64,000 bases of DNA from positions 119,010-183,009 of the forward strand of contig VNWV01000026.1 in assembly GCA_009801085.1 (NCBI GenBank), read 5' to 3'. Origin of the DNA: Lasiodiplodia sp. COLG20. Its lineage: Eukaryota > Ascomycota > Dothideomycetes > Botryosphaeriales > Botryosphaeriaceae. The notes beneath the pieces are model-generated. The model was not told the DNA's origin. It made no database searches and was given only the letters and a program-made list of their open reading frames with translations. Position 1 is the stretch's first letter; every line of letters begins with the position of its first letter. Made by a program: the position numbers and the translations under genes. Below, one piece after another: positions 22,102 through 33,920 of this stretch.

Positions 22102-24260
22102 TCAATCTCTCACGAATATCGTCTCACCCTCTCCAGTCCTCCGCAATCTGGCTGCAATCCCCTTTGCTCTATCTTCCATGTCGTACTTTTGCTCGAGTAA
22201 GCCTTCTCTGAGCTCAAACCGTTCGTCATCATTCCACCAATCGCCGCCTGGTCCATGGAACAAGTATGGTAGCAGTGCTGATTTCCAAAGAGGAGCCTTG
22301 TGCTTGGCGTTGATCAGTGATGTAATGATGAGGAATGCGGTGCTGAAGAGGACAAGAGCGATCGGGAGGGTGAACCAGGCCCATTGAATCGATATGTACG
22401 TGTCCTGGTCCCAGACTGTGCCATGTGCGACGATTGTGTTGCGAGTACGTAGGAAGTTAGTCAAGCTGTCAGCCATTCCTGCTACGACAGCTGACACATT
22501 GGCGGGGTAAAGCAACGCGACGTCGACGGCGGAGAGTTCACTCGAATATCTCCATGCGGAAAAAGAAAACAACTTCCTCAAACTTAGACGTAAAGCGTCG
22601 AAGTCGCTTTTTGAGATGGTGAAAATGTTGGTGTGAAACGGCGGCATAGAATCGGTATGATTCCATTTTCTTGATGGAGTGGCCGCCCAAAGATTTGTCG
22701 AGCTTGTAAAGTCGGCCGGGTCCCGATAATAAGTCTCTAAGTGTAATGGAATTTCTCGGATCTCAAGATTCTCCACTGCGCCGTTTATCTTATGCTGCCG
22801 TTAGTGAAGCTCGATTACACCCTAGTATTGCATGGAGTTGTACTTACAACTCTTAAATTAGTATAACACTTGGCGCACCACGAGATTCTGCATTCTACGG
22901 TTTTCCAATAATTCCCGATAATATCTTTCATCCCCAACGCGTCGTTGAGAGGTAATCCTCCGTGTGGGTACTTGGATTGTGCGATAGTGAAGTTGATAAT
23001 AGTGCTATCAATATCCCAGAAGTTATTACTGTCAGAGGAGCTGGTACTAGTGTTCCCAGCAATGATTGTATAATTTGTAAGCCCAGAGACCTTCCATATG
23101 GGAATGCTGCATCCATCCGCAGTGAGATTGATTGAAAATCCAGTCATCTCAAATTTTGGTTGTCCGGCAACGTCGAAGCATGTGCTACAGATGCCAAGCG
23201 AATAGGTATCGGGCCAAGTACAATTTCCGGAGGCACAATCGTACTTGAATGGATGTCCAAGGTTGAGTAATCCACCGTATTCTGCAAACTGTAGCTTCGG
23301 ATCCGCACCTGTCGGAAGGAAGGTTGGTCAGGGTGTGACATCGGTCTAAGTTCGCACCGAACATCTTTACTTACGAAAGTGACCTCTATCATCCCAGGGA
23401 GAAGCTGGATCTAGACCGTAGGAGAGACTTTCAGACGTATTCGTGGCCAATATTGAAGCATCGGCCCCAGCACGAGGTATTGTACGAATCTGAATCGAGA
23501 TTACTTGCTGCGCAAATGGTCCCATGGCCAGAGCCGCAACTGTCAAGAATGCGCCAAACCATGCAAGCAACGACCTTGATTTGATCTTCCAGAAAAAGGT
23601 GATTGAACCCCAGGGACCACGGCTAGCCTCATCAAACGCTTCGAGCTCGCTCAGAGGTCTTTTGTTGACCCAGAAATAGATCCACTTGAGTTGGCTGAGT
23701 CCCTCGGCGACTGGGAGTAACATTGACGTCTTAGCAACGGTAATTGATGTTGAAATGACAGTGCTTGGTGCCATGACAAAGTTGCAGTCCGAGAGTGACA
23801 AGCCGTCGAGGTATAACCCGAGTATGACGACAGCGACCATGCAACAAATGCTTAGCAGAGCACCCAACATCTCCCAGAACCACCAGTCTCGAAAGAAGCG
23901 TCTACTACGCAGTGCACAAGCACCACCTTCCTCAGGCTTCTTTTTGGTATTACCGACTGGCAGATATTCGGAGGGGACATCATGCAATTCCCCATGGTGT
24001 AGTTGCGGGGTAGCCGTGCCGCGATCGGACCCTTGCTCAAGGGCATCGTAAGGGGATAGTAACCTGGATGTACGACGTATAGGCGTAAGCGTGATGCTGT
24101 TCTGCGGAAAGTCGAGGGATATATCATCGCCGAAATCGAACTCAATGAAGCTGCTAGCTTCGCCTGATTCATTGCGACGCAAGGACAACCGCCAATCCAG
24201 GTAGGTGGAGCTAATGCTACCGCCACTGATACTTCGGCGGGCAGGTTGCGTGTCGTCCAT
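22102..24260 (-). CDS. DUF3176 integral membrane protein (copy 2)
   Basis: Three exons read leftward: 24260-23375, 23308-22848 and 22794-22102, giving 679 residues. The ATG at 24260 is the first in frame; the upstream GTG is not used. Family hallmarks are FFRDWWFWEMLGALLSICCMVAVVI, VAKTSMLLPVAEGLSQLKWIYF, FDEASRGPWGSITFF, FGAFLTVAALAMGPFAQQVI and a C-terminal helix WAWFTLPIALVLFSTAFLIIT. The middle region carries Cys pairs and N-glycosylation sequons. It differs clearly from copy 1, so it is a paralogue rather than a recent duplicate. It lies head to head with the NLR gene. Confidence 0.9.
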
Positions 24261-25378
24261 TGTATGCTGTCCAGGTGATGCGAATTTAGAAGAACCGACT
24301 GATTGATTGAGATGTGGTCCGAGATCGTGCACGGGAGGTGGGAAACGAGATAATGTTAGGCGCGGGACTTCTGGCTTTTCACAGGATGCAATCTCACGTT
24401 ATGTAGGACCGAAAAACGTTTTTGTTGTACAGACTGGAAGGCAGCAGCGTCAAAGAGCTGTACTTCTTCAGCTGAAGCGGTGGACCTTCTTCGAGAGTCT
24501 TATTCCCTTTCGTACTCCTGAGACGCACGCTAAAGTGGTTGACCTGTGCTCCAGCGAATCGGCTATTGTATGTATGTACAACAGAATAACCGTAAGTAGC
24601 CGCGTCTTACAGTGGAATGTCCACTGTACCACACGATATGCAAGAAATCCGGCTGAGAAAGGCTGGTTCACTTCGAGACAATGACGACATCTGGATTCGC
24701 AAAACTAGTAGGATCGACAGCTGCTACCCGTTTAATCTTCGCAATTATCGATTACGTGAGATTAGGAGCATACAGCCCCTTCTCGCAGCCATGACTGGCG
24801 TGGATTTGTTTTTTACTCATGTCATGTCATGGGTAGTTGAAGCTATCGTCCGGACGAGAATGTCAACTTAAAAATTCTATATATACGTCCGGACGATGGC
24901 TTCAACTACCCATTTGTTGTTTCTTTTTTCAAGAAAAAAAAATGAGGCATATTTACCCTCGAGGATCCGGCTATTATTCGGGATAGCCATCGGCTGTAGC
25001 ACCCCTCTGTATGTGATTATCTGGGCGGTTATTTTAGCGCCGTATAGTGCGCCACGACGAGGCGAAAATCTTGTGATCGCCCTCATATCACGTGTAATGA
25101 ATGGAACAAACACCGGAAGATTTTAATAAGTTTCAGACTGTTAGTAGGGATTTAGTAATAATGGTAGGATCAATTGCAAAGATATGCCCCAGTATCCAAG
25201 AAGAGAAGGCTCAGTTAGAATTTGAAATGTTGTAAGGGGAATGGCCTCGTGTACTTGTTGTTACACAATCCTGTGAGGGGGCGGGGTGCCGGGTCGGGTA
25301 AGTGTAAGAGTGAATTTATAACTCCTTGCCGCGAACTTCAACTGGACAATCAAGCCAGATACCACACAACACCATGGC
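24261..25378. other. Divergent intergenic region with foldback repeat
   Basis: 1.1 kb between the second DUF3176 gene and the NLR gene. It contains copy 2 of the foldback repeat and a perfect small hairpin at 24608-24628 (9-bp arms, ATG loop). No gene is supported. Confidence 0.5.
24798..24930. repeat. Foldback repeat, copy 2 (best preserved)
   Basis: The left arm at 24831-24856 (gggtagttgaagctatcgtc, then cggacg) and the right arm at 24886-24911 are 26-bp inverted repeats with one mismatch, separated by 29 bp of AT-rich DNA. This could be a miniature inverted-repeat element or the palindromic end of a larger one. No target-site duplication could be fixed by eye. Confidence 0.7.
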
Positions 25379-25382
25379 ATGA
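25374..25382 (+). promoter_or_regulatory. Two-codon upstream ORF overlapping the NLR start
   Basis: An ATG in a strong context (acaccATGG) opens a minimal frame, ATG GCA TGA. Its stop codon overlaps the first in-frame ATG of the NLR gene (25379) by two bases. If the transcript starts upstream, ribosomes would have to scan past it or reinitiate. The regulatory role is inferred. Confidence 0.45.
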
Positions 25383-28300
25383 TGGATTCAAAAAAAGAGC
25401 GTATGAAACGAATATTTCCGTTTCGGGACCACGACGCCAGCAGCGAACGACACGAAGTTACGGACTCGAAGACCTTTCCTGAGACTACGGCCCCCGCATC
25501 AACCAATGCCATGCCACAACTCTCGTCGGCGCATCTCAAAGAATACTTCCCAGATGGAAAAACTTTGGGAATGAGAGTTCTTCACAACCCAGTGGGTGCA
25601 CAAGTCGATATTATCTTCATACACGGCCTGATGGGGGATGCCTACAACACATGGATGGACGACACGAAAAATGTGTACTGGCCAGTCGAGCTATTGGGAA
25701 AAGCCAATAACGACTCACGCATCATAGCATTTGGATACGATTCACAAGTAATGGGCTTATTTTCACTCGTCGGCCAAAACACACTTCGAGGCCACGCAGA
25801 TTCCTTCTTGGGGCAACTTGCCAGCTTGACGTCGGACTCCAGTAGAAGAGTAAGAAAATCAATATTGGCATGTGGTCTGGTGTAGCGCATTGCTGACATG
25901 CGCTTTTAGTCGAAGAGAAAGATTATCCTTGTGGTGCATAGTCTCGGCGGATTGGTCGCAAAAAAAGCGCTTTGCTTATCTGCTCAATCACCGCACAAGC
26001 ATTTAAGACAGCTGCACGAGAACATTCACGGAATAGTATTCCTCGGTACACCTCACCGCGGTTCGGATCTTGCGCCAAATGCAAAGCGGCTCGCAAAGAT
26101 CTTCAAATCTTTCGGAGGCGCCGCTGTAAACTCCGGCATTTTGGAGCCATTGCTCCGCAACTCTCCGATACTCGAAGACGTAGAGAATGACTTTGGGCTC
26201 TGGCTGAAGGGCAAGAATGACTTTGAGCACATCACCTGCTTCTATGAAGAATTCGAAGTCCCAAGTGTGGGATTCGTAAGTCTCAACAATTAAGATATTA
26301 TTGTACTAAATGCTAATTTGTTTTCAGATTGTTTCCAAAGAATCTGCTACAATAAGTGGCTTTCCCGGTCCATACTCTATACATTCAAACCATATGGTAC
26401 TGCTTCTTTCAGATAAAAACAAAATCGCAGTACTAATACAACTGCACAGGGAATGGCCAAGTTCGGAAGTTCGGAAGATCCTGGCTTCAAACAGGTGCAT
26501 GGGGAGCTAAGGAGATGGATCGACGAAATAGAAGAGGAAGTTCAAACAGGTGAGGGCATTAAAAGCTTAGAGCAGCTTCCATAGTCCAGAATGTTTGAGC
26601 TAAGACGTATAGTAGCAATGGAAAATAAGGACGTATGCTCTATGTTGCAATCCTTGGCCTTCCCAGAAATGGATTTTCGAATGCAGCTCGTGAAAAATAC
26701 CACTCCTCGAACTTGCTTATGGGCCTTCGACTCGGCAGCTTACAATCACTTCCTGGATAATGGCGGCCTTCTTTGGATTAAGGGTAAGCCCGGTTCCGGA
26801 AAGTCGACAATCCTACGAGAATTTGTCAAACAATTTCAAAGGAAATCAGCAGCCACCAACGACGCTGTTACATCATTCTTTTTCTGGGGCAATGGGACTC
26901 AATTGCACCGATCCAGACTTGGGTTGTACCGGTCACTACTACACCAGCTTTGTCAGACCATGCCGCAGCTTTGCTCAGAAATGACAAGAGAGTTTTTGGA
27001 TAAACAATCAAAGATAGGGCCGGTTAGAGAAGCATGGGACTGGAATGAGAGACAGCTCTCGGATACTCTCATGGACCACCTTGGATGTCGGCCTCTATCA
27101 AGAGGCACATGGATTTTTCTGGATGCTCTCGATGAATCAGGCGATGAAAATACTAGATTTATTGCGGAATTCCTCAAAGATCTCTCATTAGCCGCGACGA
27201 GATTCAAGACACCAGTTAGTCCACCTCTAGGAATTTGCTTCACATGTCGCCACTACCCTATTATCAGAGCAGTCACTGATCTCCAGATGTGCATGGAAGA
27301 TCAAAATGGACCAGACATTTCCACTCACTCACAATCAATGCTTTTAAAGTGGGGCCTGAAATCAAACGAGGCAGAAACATTGTGTACCTTCATCAGGAAA
27401 AGGGCCAACGGTGTTTTTCTGTGGGCTCAACTCGTTTTGGATCAGGTTGACAAACTCCATTTGACAAAGACCTTTCGCCAAATCCAACACATAATCGAAG
27501 AAACGCTCGTTGAACTCAAGCAAATGTACAGTGAGAGACTGCAAAGCATCGAAGATCAAGACAGAGCTGAAAGTCTATTGATATTTCAATGGATCTGCTT
27601 CGCACAAGAGCCACTGTCGTTGAATCGCTTTAGGATCGCCTTACTGTTGGACAGTGACCGACCGGAAGAGACGTTGCAACAATTTTTGGAAGCAGACGAC
27701 TATATCCAAGAAGACGAACTTCTGATGAATGTCATATTGGATCGGACTAGAGGCCTTGCACAAATATCGCGGAAAAAGGTACAACTGATACACCAGTCTG
27801 TGAAAGACTTCCTGGAGAATGATTTTGGCGAACTATGCATCGGCTCCGGCACCTCGAACCATCTGTTGTTCAGATCCTGTCTGAAATTTATGTCTTTCCC
27901 AGACTACTTCCCTGATTCAGGAAATCGACTATATCTATGCGGACTATATCCAACGAGAAATCAAGAGTCTCCGATCGATGACAGGGCTTTGAGATCTTTC
28001 ACTATTTATGCCACCAGGTTTTGGCATCACCACGCGGCCGCCGCAGAGCGTGGACCTCGATTTGAAGACAATATTATCCATGAACTGGATAGACTGTCAA
28101 ACTACAATATTGGTGAAAGCTGGTCTAAGTGCTGCCAAAAGTTGGCCATCCGGATCGATTTCAAACCAAATTATCCACCGGTCAATTTCATGCTATTTGA
28201 CGGTCAACGAAGAATTTCTTTGCTACACGTGTTAGCGGCTTGCGGGCTCCTCGACGTCTTGAAACTTGCCATAGGTAAGCGGGGATTGGCTACCGAACCT

Positions 28301-29734
28301 CAAGAAGCTGGATCCCCCACATTACTTCACTGTGCGGTAGCATGTCGACAGGAAGAAGTGACTGAGTGGCTCCTCTCTTTGGAAACAGTCGATCCCAACA
28401 AACAAGACTTTCGCCGCGAAACTCCTCTGCATTGGCTTGTGCGGCCCGATAACCTCGGTTCCAATCCTCACCCCGAGAAAGAAGTTGCGATACTGGAAAA
28501 GTTTCTTGAAATACCGAAAGTCGACTTTTTGGTGCAAGGTGATGACGGCTCCGTGTTGCACCAAGCAGTTGTTTACCACAAATATGATCTCCTGCGGATC
28601 ATCCTAAAGAAGACCAAAATCAACATCAGTCTGTATGATAACGATGACTGGACACCTCTGGACTTGGCCTTGTCGGAAGGGGACGAAGAGGCTGTGGAGG
28701 TGCTTATTACCGCAGGAATCCAGAAATTGCAGAATGGAACAGCAAGGACTGCCCCCGAATACAACGCTGGAATGATTGGCGCCCACCTCGCAAGGGACCT
28801 CCTAAATGTTGCTTCTACGTGTGGGATGCACAATGTGAACAATTGGACGGGTGGCCCAGGAGCGGTGAAGAGTCCCTCCGGTCGGGACACCAGCGTACTT
28901 CATCTCGCCGCACAGGTGGGAAATAGAGCTCTGTGCCAATCTCTCATCGATCTAGGGTTCAAGGTGGGAGTTGTGGATAAATTCAGGAGGGAGCCACTTC
29001 ATCGCGCGGCTGAATACGGCCACGCGTGCATTGTGAAGCTCCTGCTAGACGCAGGGTCAAACTCTCTCTCTCGGGACGTCTATGGGTTGAGTCCAGCACA
29101 TTTTGCGATCATACGGGAACACTTTGGCATTGCACAGACCTTGGCTCGAACACTGGAGAAGACAGGCCATCATTGCGCAGCACCTTTCTTTCGCGCCATT
29201 CTGGATGGCGATGAGGATGGTGCGTACAAGCTTTGCGGAGATGATGCTGACCGCCACGAAAGGCCTGGTGAACCCATCATCCCCACGCTCCTACAAACGG
29301 CAGCTGAGAGAGGTGATTTGAGAATGGCGCAAGCCTCAATCAGGTCATCAAATCTTGAGGTGGCGGGTGCAAGGAGAACGCCACTATATAGAGCTGTTGA
29401 CGGAGGCCATTTCGAAATTGTCCGGTTACTCCTAGATCATGGAGCTCAGGTGAACAATGGCGGCGATAGCATCTTCGAGAGTACGCCTCTACATATAGCA
29501 GCAGAGAAAGGTCCTAAAGAGCTTGTTACTCTTCTTATTTCCCGTGGTGCCGACGCTGTTATCAACCAACAGGAAAAAATCACAGGTATGACACCATTGC
29601 ACTTCGCTGCTGGCAGGGGTCACGAAGACATAGTGAGAGAACTGGTACAGCATGGTGCCGATATGAGCATTAAGGATGTACAAGAAAGAACACCACAGGA
29701 ATTTGCAAAACAAGTGCGCAAACCTCTTAATTAG
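25379..29734 (+). CDS. NLR-type protein: alpha/beta-hydrolase (SesB-like), NACHT, ankyrin repeats
   Basis: Five exons, 25379-25849, 25910-26275, 26328-26396, 26450-26549 and 26613-29734, give 1375 residues. The N-terminal effector is a SERAC1/SesB-like alpha/beta-hydrolase: HGLMGDAYNTW (about 82-92), the nucleophile elbow VHSLGG (Ser about 168) and LGTPHRGSD. The NACHT NTPase has P-loop GKPGSGKS (about 393-400) and Walker B WIFLDALDES (about 502-511). From about residue 865 to the end there are roughly 11 ankyrin repeats (for example TPLHIAAEKGPKELVTLLIS). The last acceptor is the TAG at 26611-26612; earlier AGs break the frame. Such STAND proteins sense a ligand through their repeats and trigger the N-terminal effector, in fungi often linked to incompatibility or cell death. 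Confidence 0.93.
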
Positions 29735-29778
29735 ACATAGTCCGTTCATTTCAATGTATCACAAGAGACGCAGCGCAA

Positions 29779-32111
29779 CTACACGTCCCTCATCATAAAT
29801 TCAATTGGCGAAACACTTTCCTCCCTCCCCACCGTCTCCTCCGAGCCCCCGGAAAATAAGGAGTTCTGCATATGCTGCACGGTAACCCGCAAACCCACCT
29901 CACCATCACCCCCCTCCTTCGCCCCGCCTACCTCCTCACCTCCCTGCTCCCTCACCTTCTCAGACTCCCCACAAAGCCCCTTCCCCCCCTTTCTCAACAG
30001 CCTCGGATGCTCCAAGTCCCTCACATCTAGCATCGCCAACTGCTCTCCCGGAGCCGTGATGGGCACCGTCTCCGCCGCGCCCGTCCAAGCACCACCAAAG
30101 CCGAGCTCTTCGTGCGCCAGCCGCTGCAGCTGCAGCGTCTCGGTGGCGGTCCATTCGAGGCAGGCGTATTGACTCCTTGTTTCCCCCACCGCCGTTGAAC
30201 GCAACCGACGAGAGGCTCGAGCGTGAGGGCGACGAAGATGATCAGCGCGCCGAGGGCGAGGATAAGGGCGAGGCCGAGGAGGGAGAAGGAGACGTAGGCT
30301 GTGCTGCGGATTTTCTGTTTGTTTTCCCCCTTGTGAGTTAAGGGAAAATGGAATGGGGGGATAGATAGATAGAATACTGACCTGATTCCTACACACCCTC
30401 CTCGCCTCCGCGCTGTCCGGCTCCATAAACAGCTTATCCATCCTCGCATCGTCCGACTGACCCCTCGCCGCCGCGACGAAGCTCTCCTGCATAAACGCGA
30501 GCACCGTGTCGTGCCACAGCTCGACCTCGCGCTGCCACTGGTCATCCGGCAGCGGCGCCTGCACGTTCGAATACAGGCTGAACCGCGACAGCAGCGAGCG
30601 GGTGCCCAGCGTGTGCACGATGGATTCCAGCTGCAGCGCCGTGAACGCCGTCGCGATGACCCATTGGAGGCGTTCTGCTTCCGCGGACGTGCTGTCTCCA
30701 AACAGCGCTGCAGCACTCTCGTACACGTCATTCCGCGCCGCGAGCGGCGTGCAGCGTTGCAAGCTCGGGAAGCACAGCTGCTCCTGCTGGACGCAGCCGA
30801 GCGGGGAGGCGGGCTCGTCCTGGGCGTAGACGGGGACGGTGGCGTTGGGGTTGACGTTGAGGTATTTTCTTCCCGCGATATGGGTGGCGCGGTACCACTC
30901 GTCAGTCGTGTTCTCCGCGAAAATGATGGAGTTGGCGGAGAGGAAGAAGAGGATCAGGCCGGCGTTGGCCTGGGCGATGGAGGGGGAGGGGATGAAGTCG
31001 GATTTGGGTTCGAGGGTGCTGTTGCTGAAGGAGGAGGCGAGGATGCTGGTGGTTGGGGGTGTGAGTTGGGGGGTTTTGCAGCGGGGGGAGGGGGGGATGT
31101 TGCGTACCCGATGCTGTAGTCTTTTACGCGGTGGGTGTCTTGGAGTTGTTTGGATTCCCAGATTGCGTCGTTGGAGTACTCGTATGTGTAGTTGCCGGTG
31201 ATTTCGCGCGATGTCATGCGGCCGAAGTGGTATCGGGTGTAGGATCTGTCTGATGAGATGTTGTGCTGGCTTGTCAGGCCTTCAGTTGCCAGTGGAGCGC
31301 AGTGTAACCGGCGTCGGTATTGGAATCGTTGGTCGGGAGGAGCGTTCAGTCCGAAATCATCGTTGCTGTCCAGCAGGCCAGTATCGAGAAGAAGAGAGGA
31401 GTTTTCGCTACGACAGGCGCCTGATTGGAAGGGGCAGCTGGCGTTTCGTATTGAGGAAGTACCCAGGTGCTTTTTGATGTAAACGCTGCATTCCAGTGAT
31501 CCAGTGGTGGCGTTGGTAGAGTAGCATTGCTGTGCATAGTTCGAGGCCGCTGCAATCGTCTTCGCGTAGAACGGAAACTTCAGTGTCTCTCTTTCCATGG
31601 TCGACAACCCGCTCGAATCGCTCAGTGCTCTGCAATTGGTGCCCGAAAGCAGAACTTCATTCCCGGCGGATGTCGAGACTCGGGAAGAGAAGCCGCTTGC
31701 AACTGCAAATGCACATGCAAACAAGGCCGTGCCAATCAAGATCGGCAGGATGCGCCGGTATAGGTCTTTAGCAGTCTGGCGCCAAGCCCACAGAAGCTGA
31801 ACCATTGTAAATATACCTGCTGCGGCTGTTCCTGAGTTTCGCAGGAGGGCTTGCCGTTGGTGATGGAGCCCGTCTTTTGGACCTTCGGATGAAAATAGGG
31901 AGTGAAATGCAAAGCAGAAAATCCTCCATAGTTGGGTGCCAACGACAGTTACGAAGAATGCAAGAAACGCGATAAGGAGGTTGCCGTCGTTGCGACTCAA
32001 AGTGAGCGTTGCACCAAGAATTTGTCCCCGCGACCAGTTTGTCCAGACTCCGCAGTACACGTCAAAATTCGACGTGGGATCTGCTGCTTGCTGCGCAATC
32101 GCTGAGTTCAT
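29779..32111 (-). pseudogene. Multi-pass membrane protein, uncharacterised, with apparent frameshift
   Basis: Three exons read leftward: 32111-31108, 31024-30382 and 30314-29779. Exons 1 and 2 give 549 residues with membrane segments near the N-terminus (NLLIAFLAFFVTVVGTQLW; ILPILIGTALFACAFAVASG) and a Cys-rich outer region with N-glycosylation sequons. Exon 3 first encodes a membrane helix (STAYVSFSLLGLALILALG) in one frame. The conserved-looking tail (TATETLQLQRLAHEELGFGG to the stop at 29779) lies in another frame. Adding one base to the G5 run at 30183-30187 (C5 on the plus strand) joins them. Explanations: true loss of function, homopolymer sequencing error, or a 44-bp intron (donor GTCAAT, acceptor CTGCAG). 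Without correction the frame stops at 30027. It is convergent with the NLR gene, 44 bp apart. Confidence 0.65.
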
Positions 32112-33184
32112 GGTGACTCAGGGGGTGGGATGATCGAATCTTGGGCTATTTGCTAACAGATGAGACTTTAGGGTCTTCGAGAACGGCTACCTTTTATTTG
32201 CGGGCAATCTGTGAAGTCTCACTGTTCTTATCCATGCGGCCTCCCTGATTTTAGAACCAACAGATGGTGACTTTTCTTCAGCCATAGCTACGAGGAATTT
32301 TGGGATAAGGCTGAGAAGAATCATGCATCAAGTTCTTCGGCCCCCATGCATATGGTATCGCTTAATGCAATAAAGGCGGCAAGTGCGGCAGACACGTTAC
32401 CTCACCCAATCGGGGGCCGTCAATGGCCCGTAAGAGATAAGAGCGCAGACAGCACGACTTATCCACCGGCGCTTAACACGAACCTAGCTATAATAAGTCT
32501 CTGCAGATTTTCAGCCTCAAAATTTGCCGGGGCCCTATAGGTCGAATTCGTGTAGCTGCAGGTCAGCCGACAGGGCACCCTGGAATCGAAAACATCGATA
32601 GTTTCACGCAAAACCGCCCCCAAATTCTATTTTCAACATTACCCTTAACAGGTGAAAACCGCCGGTGAGGATATTGCATTTGAGACACTATGCATGGCTA
32701 GAGGGATTTTATTCTTGTACTACAGAAGATGCAGACACAAAGCAGCGACAATTCTAGACTGTGAAATTTGTACTAGGCCGCTAAATGGTTGATCCCTCCC
32801 TAATTTATCTCGCCGAGAATATACCACCCAAAAGCTCACCAAGACCTCGATTTGGATGTAAACACATGAATCTGCAGTCCCAGCACTGCGTGTGCGAAGG
32901 TTGTATTACCAATAGAGTATCAATTCTATTGCCGGAGTAAACGAGGGAAGTTGGCCACGAAGGTCAACACTATCTAACGAGTGTGGTTCAGATACATGTA
33001 AGAGAGTGTATACAATCTGAGGTGGGGGCCAAGCTGAGGCAGATTAATAATCGTCGAGCAGAGCAAAAGCTCAGCGTCACGGAAGTCACAAAACTCCCGT
33101 GGGTCCTTTTCACGCCGAGCGGCTTCACCCCACTTCTTCCCCCATTCTGTAGTTTCCGAGCTCCGTGAACGCTGTGCCGTAACA
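32112..33184. other. Intergenic, nothing recognised
   Basis: 1.07 kb between two minus-strand genes. Short open frames only; no motif, repeat or RNA gene is recognised. Confidence 0.4.
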
Positions 33185-33786
33185 CTAGTCGTGGGCAATT
33201 CCCTTGATGCTCTTACGGTTGCAGTCCTGGAAACGATACTTGCTATCGCCGGTGTCCCTATCGTAGTACTGGCTCCAGCCACGGCAGGCAATGGACGCAC
33301 AGTCGTTCTCCCAACGGTCGCCGTCGATGCGCTGGTGGCTGTTGGTAACACACTGTGTAGTAGAAATTATTAGTGTCCATGCTTTTCCTTTGCTGTAAGG
33401 GGGGGAGCGGTTAGGGTTTGCTCTTTTGGAAGGGGGCGTTATTGAGAGGATCTCGCCACGTACCCAGCCAGAGGCCTGATCGTAGTTGGCCTAAAGTGAT
33501 CGTTAGATGCCTGAGGTCGACGTCGTCTTAAGCTGCTAGGAAGCACGTACCATGCTTTTGAAGTTTTCCTCGCACGTAGCCTTGGTCAGCTGCCAGTCGT
33601 ACCTGCCCAAGTAGTTGCAGCTAAGATTGCGATGAGGGTCGGCAAAGGCGGAGCTAGAAAAGTACGTTTGTAAGAGTTAGCAACAGTAAGATAGACATGA
33701 CAGGTAGGATATGACTGTAGAGTTTGGAGAAGAGCATACCTCGAGAACACGGTCAGAGCAACCAGAACGATGTTGGTGAACTGCAT
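33185..33786 (-). CDS. Small secreted six-cysteine protein (effector-like)
   Basis: Four small exons read leftward: 33786-33740, 33653-33551, 33490-33464 and 33352-33185, giving 114 residues. The signal peptide is MQFTNIVLVALTVFSSSAFA. The mature chain of about 94 residues has six cysteines, an even number that suits three disulfides (contexts LSCNY, ATCEEN, WCVTN, NDCAS, IACRG and QDCNR). It is rich in aromatic and charged residues (RYDW, GWSQYYDRDTG). All four exons join in frame and all introns are GT-AG. Small size, many introns, secretion and cysteines fit fungal effector or antimicrobial-type proteins, but no family is recognised. A TATA-like element is suitably placed. Confidence 0.8.
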
Positions 33787-33913
33787 TTTGACGGAATTGG
33801 TCTGTCTTTGAGGAGCTGGAAGCTTGCGTAGACTTGGTCTGGAAGGAAGGATTGGTAAGATAGAACGAGTGCTGTCTGTTCGATGGAGAGAAGAACGACG
33901 GCCGTCCCTACTA

Positions 33914-33920
33914 ATTTATA
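33914..33920 (-). promoter_or_regulatory. TATA-like element of the six-Cys protein gene
   Basis: TATAAAT on the minus strand, about 130 bp upstream of the ATG at 33786. Assigned by motif and distance only. Confidence 0.4.
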
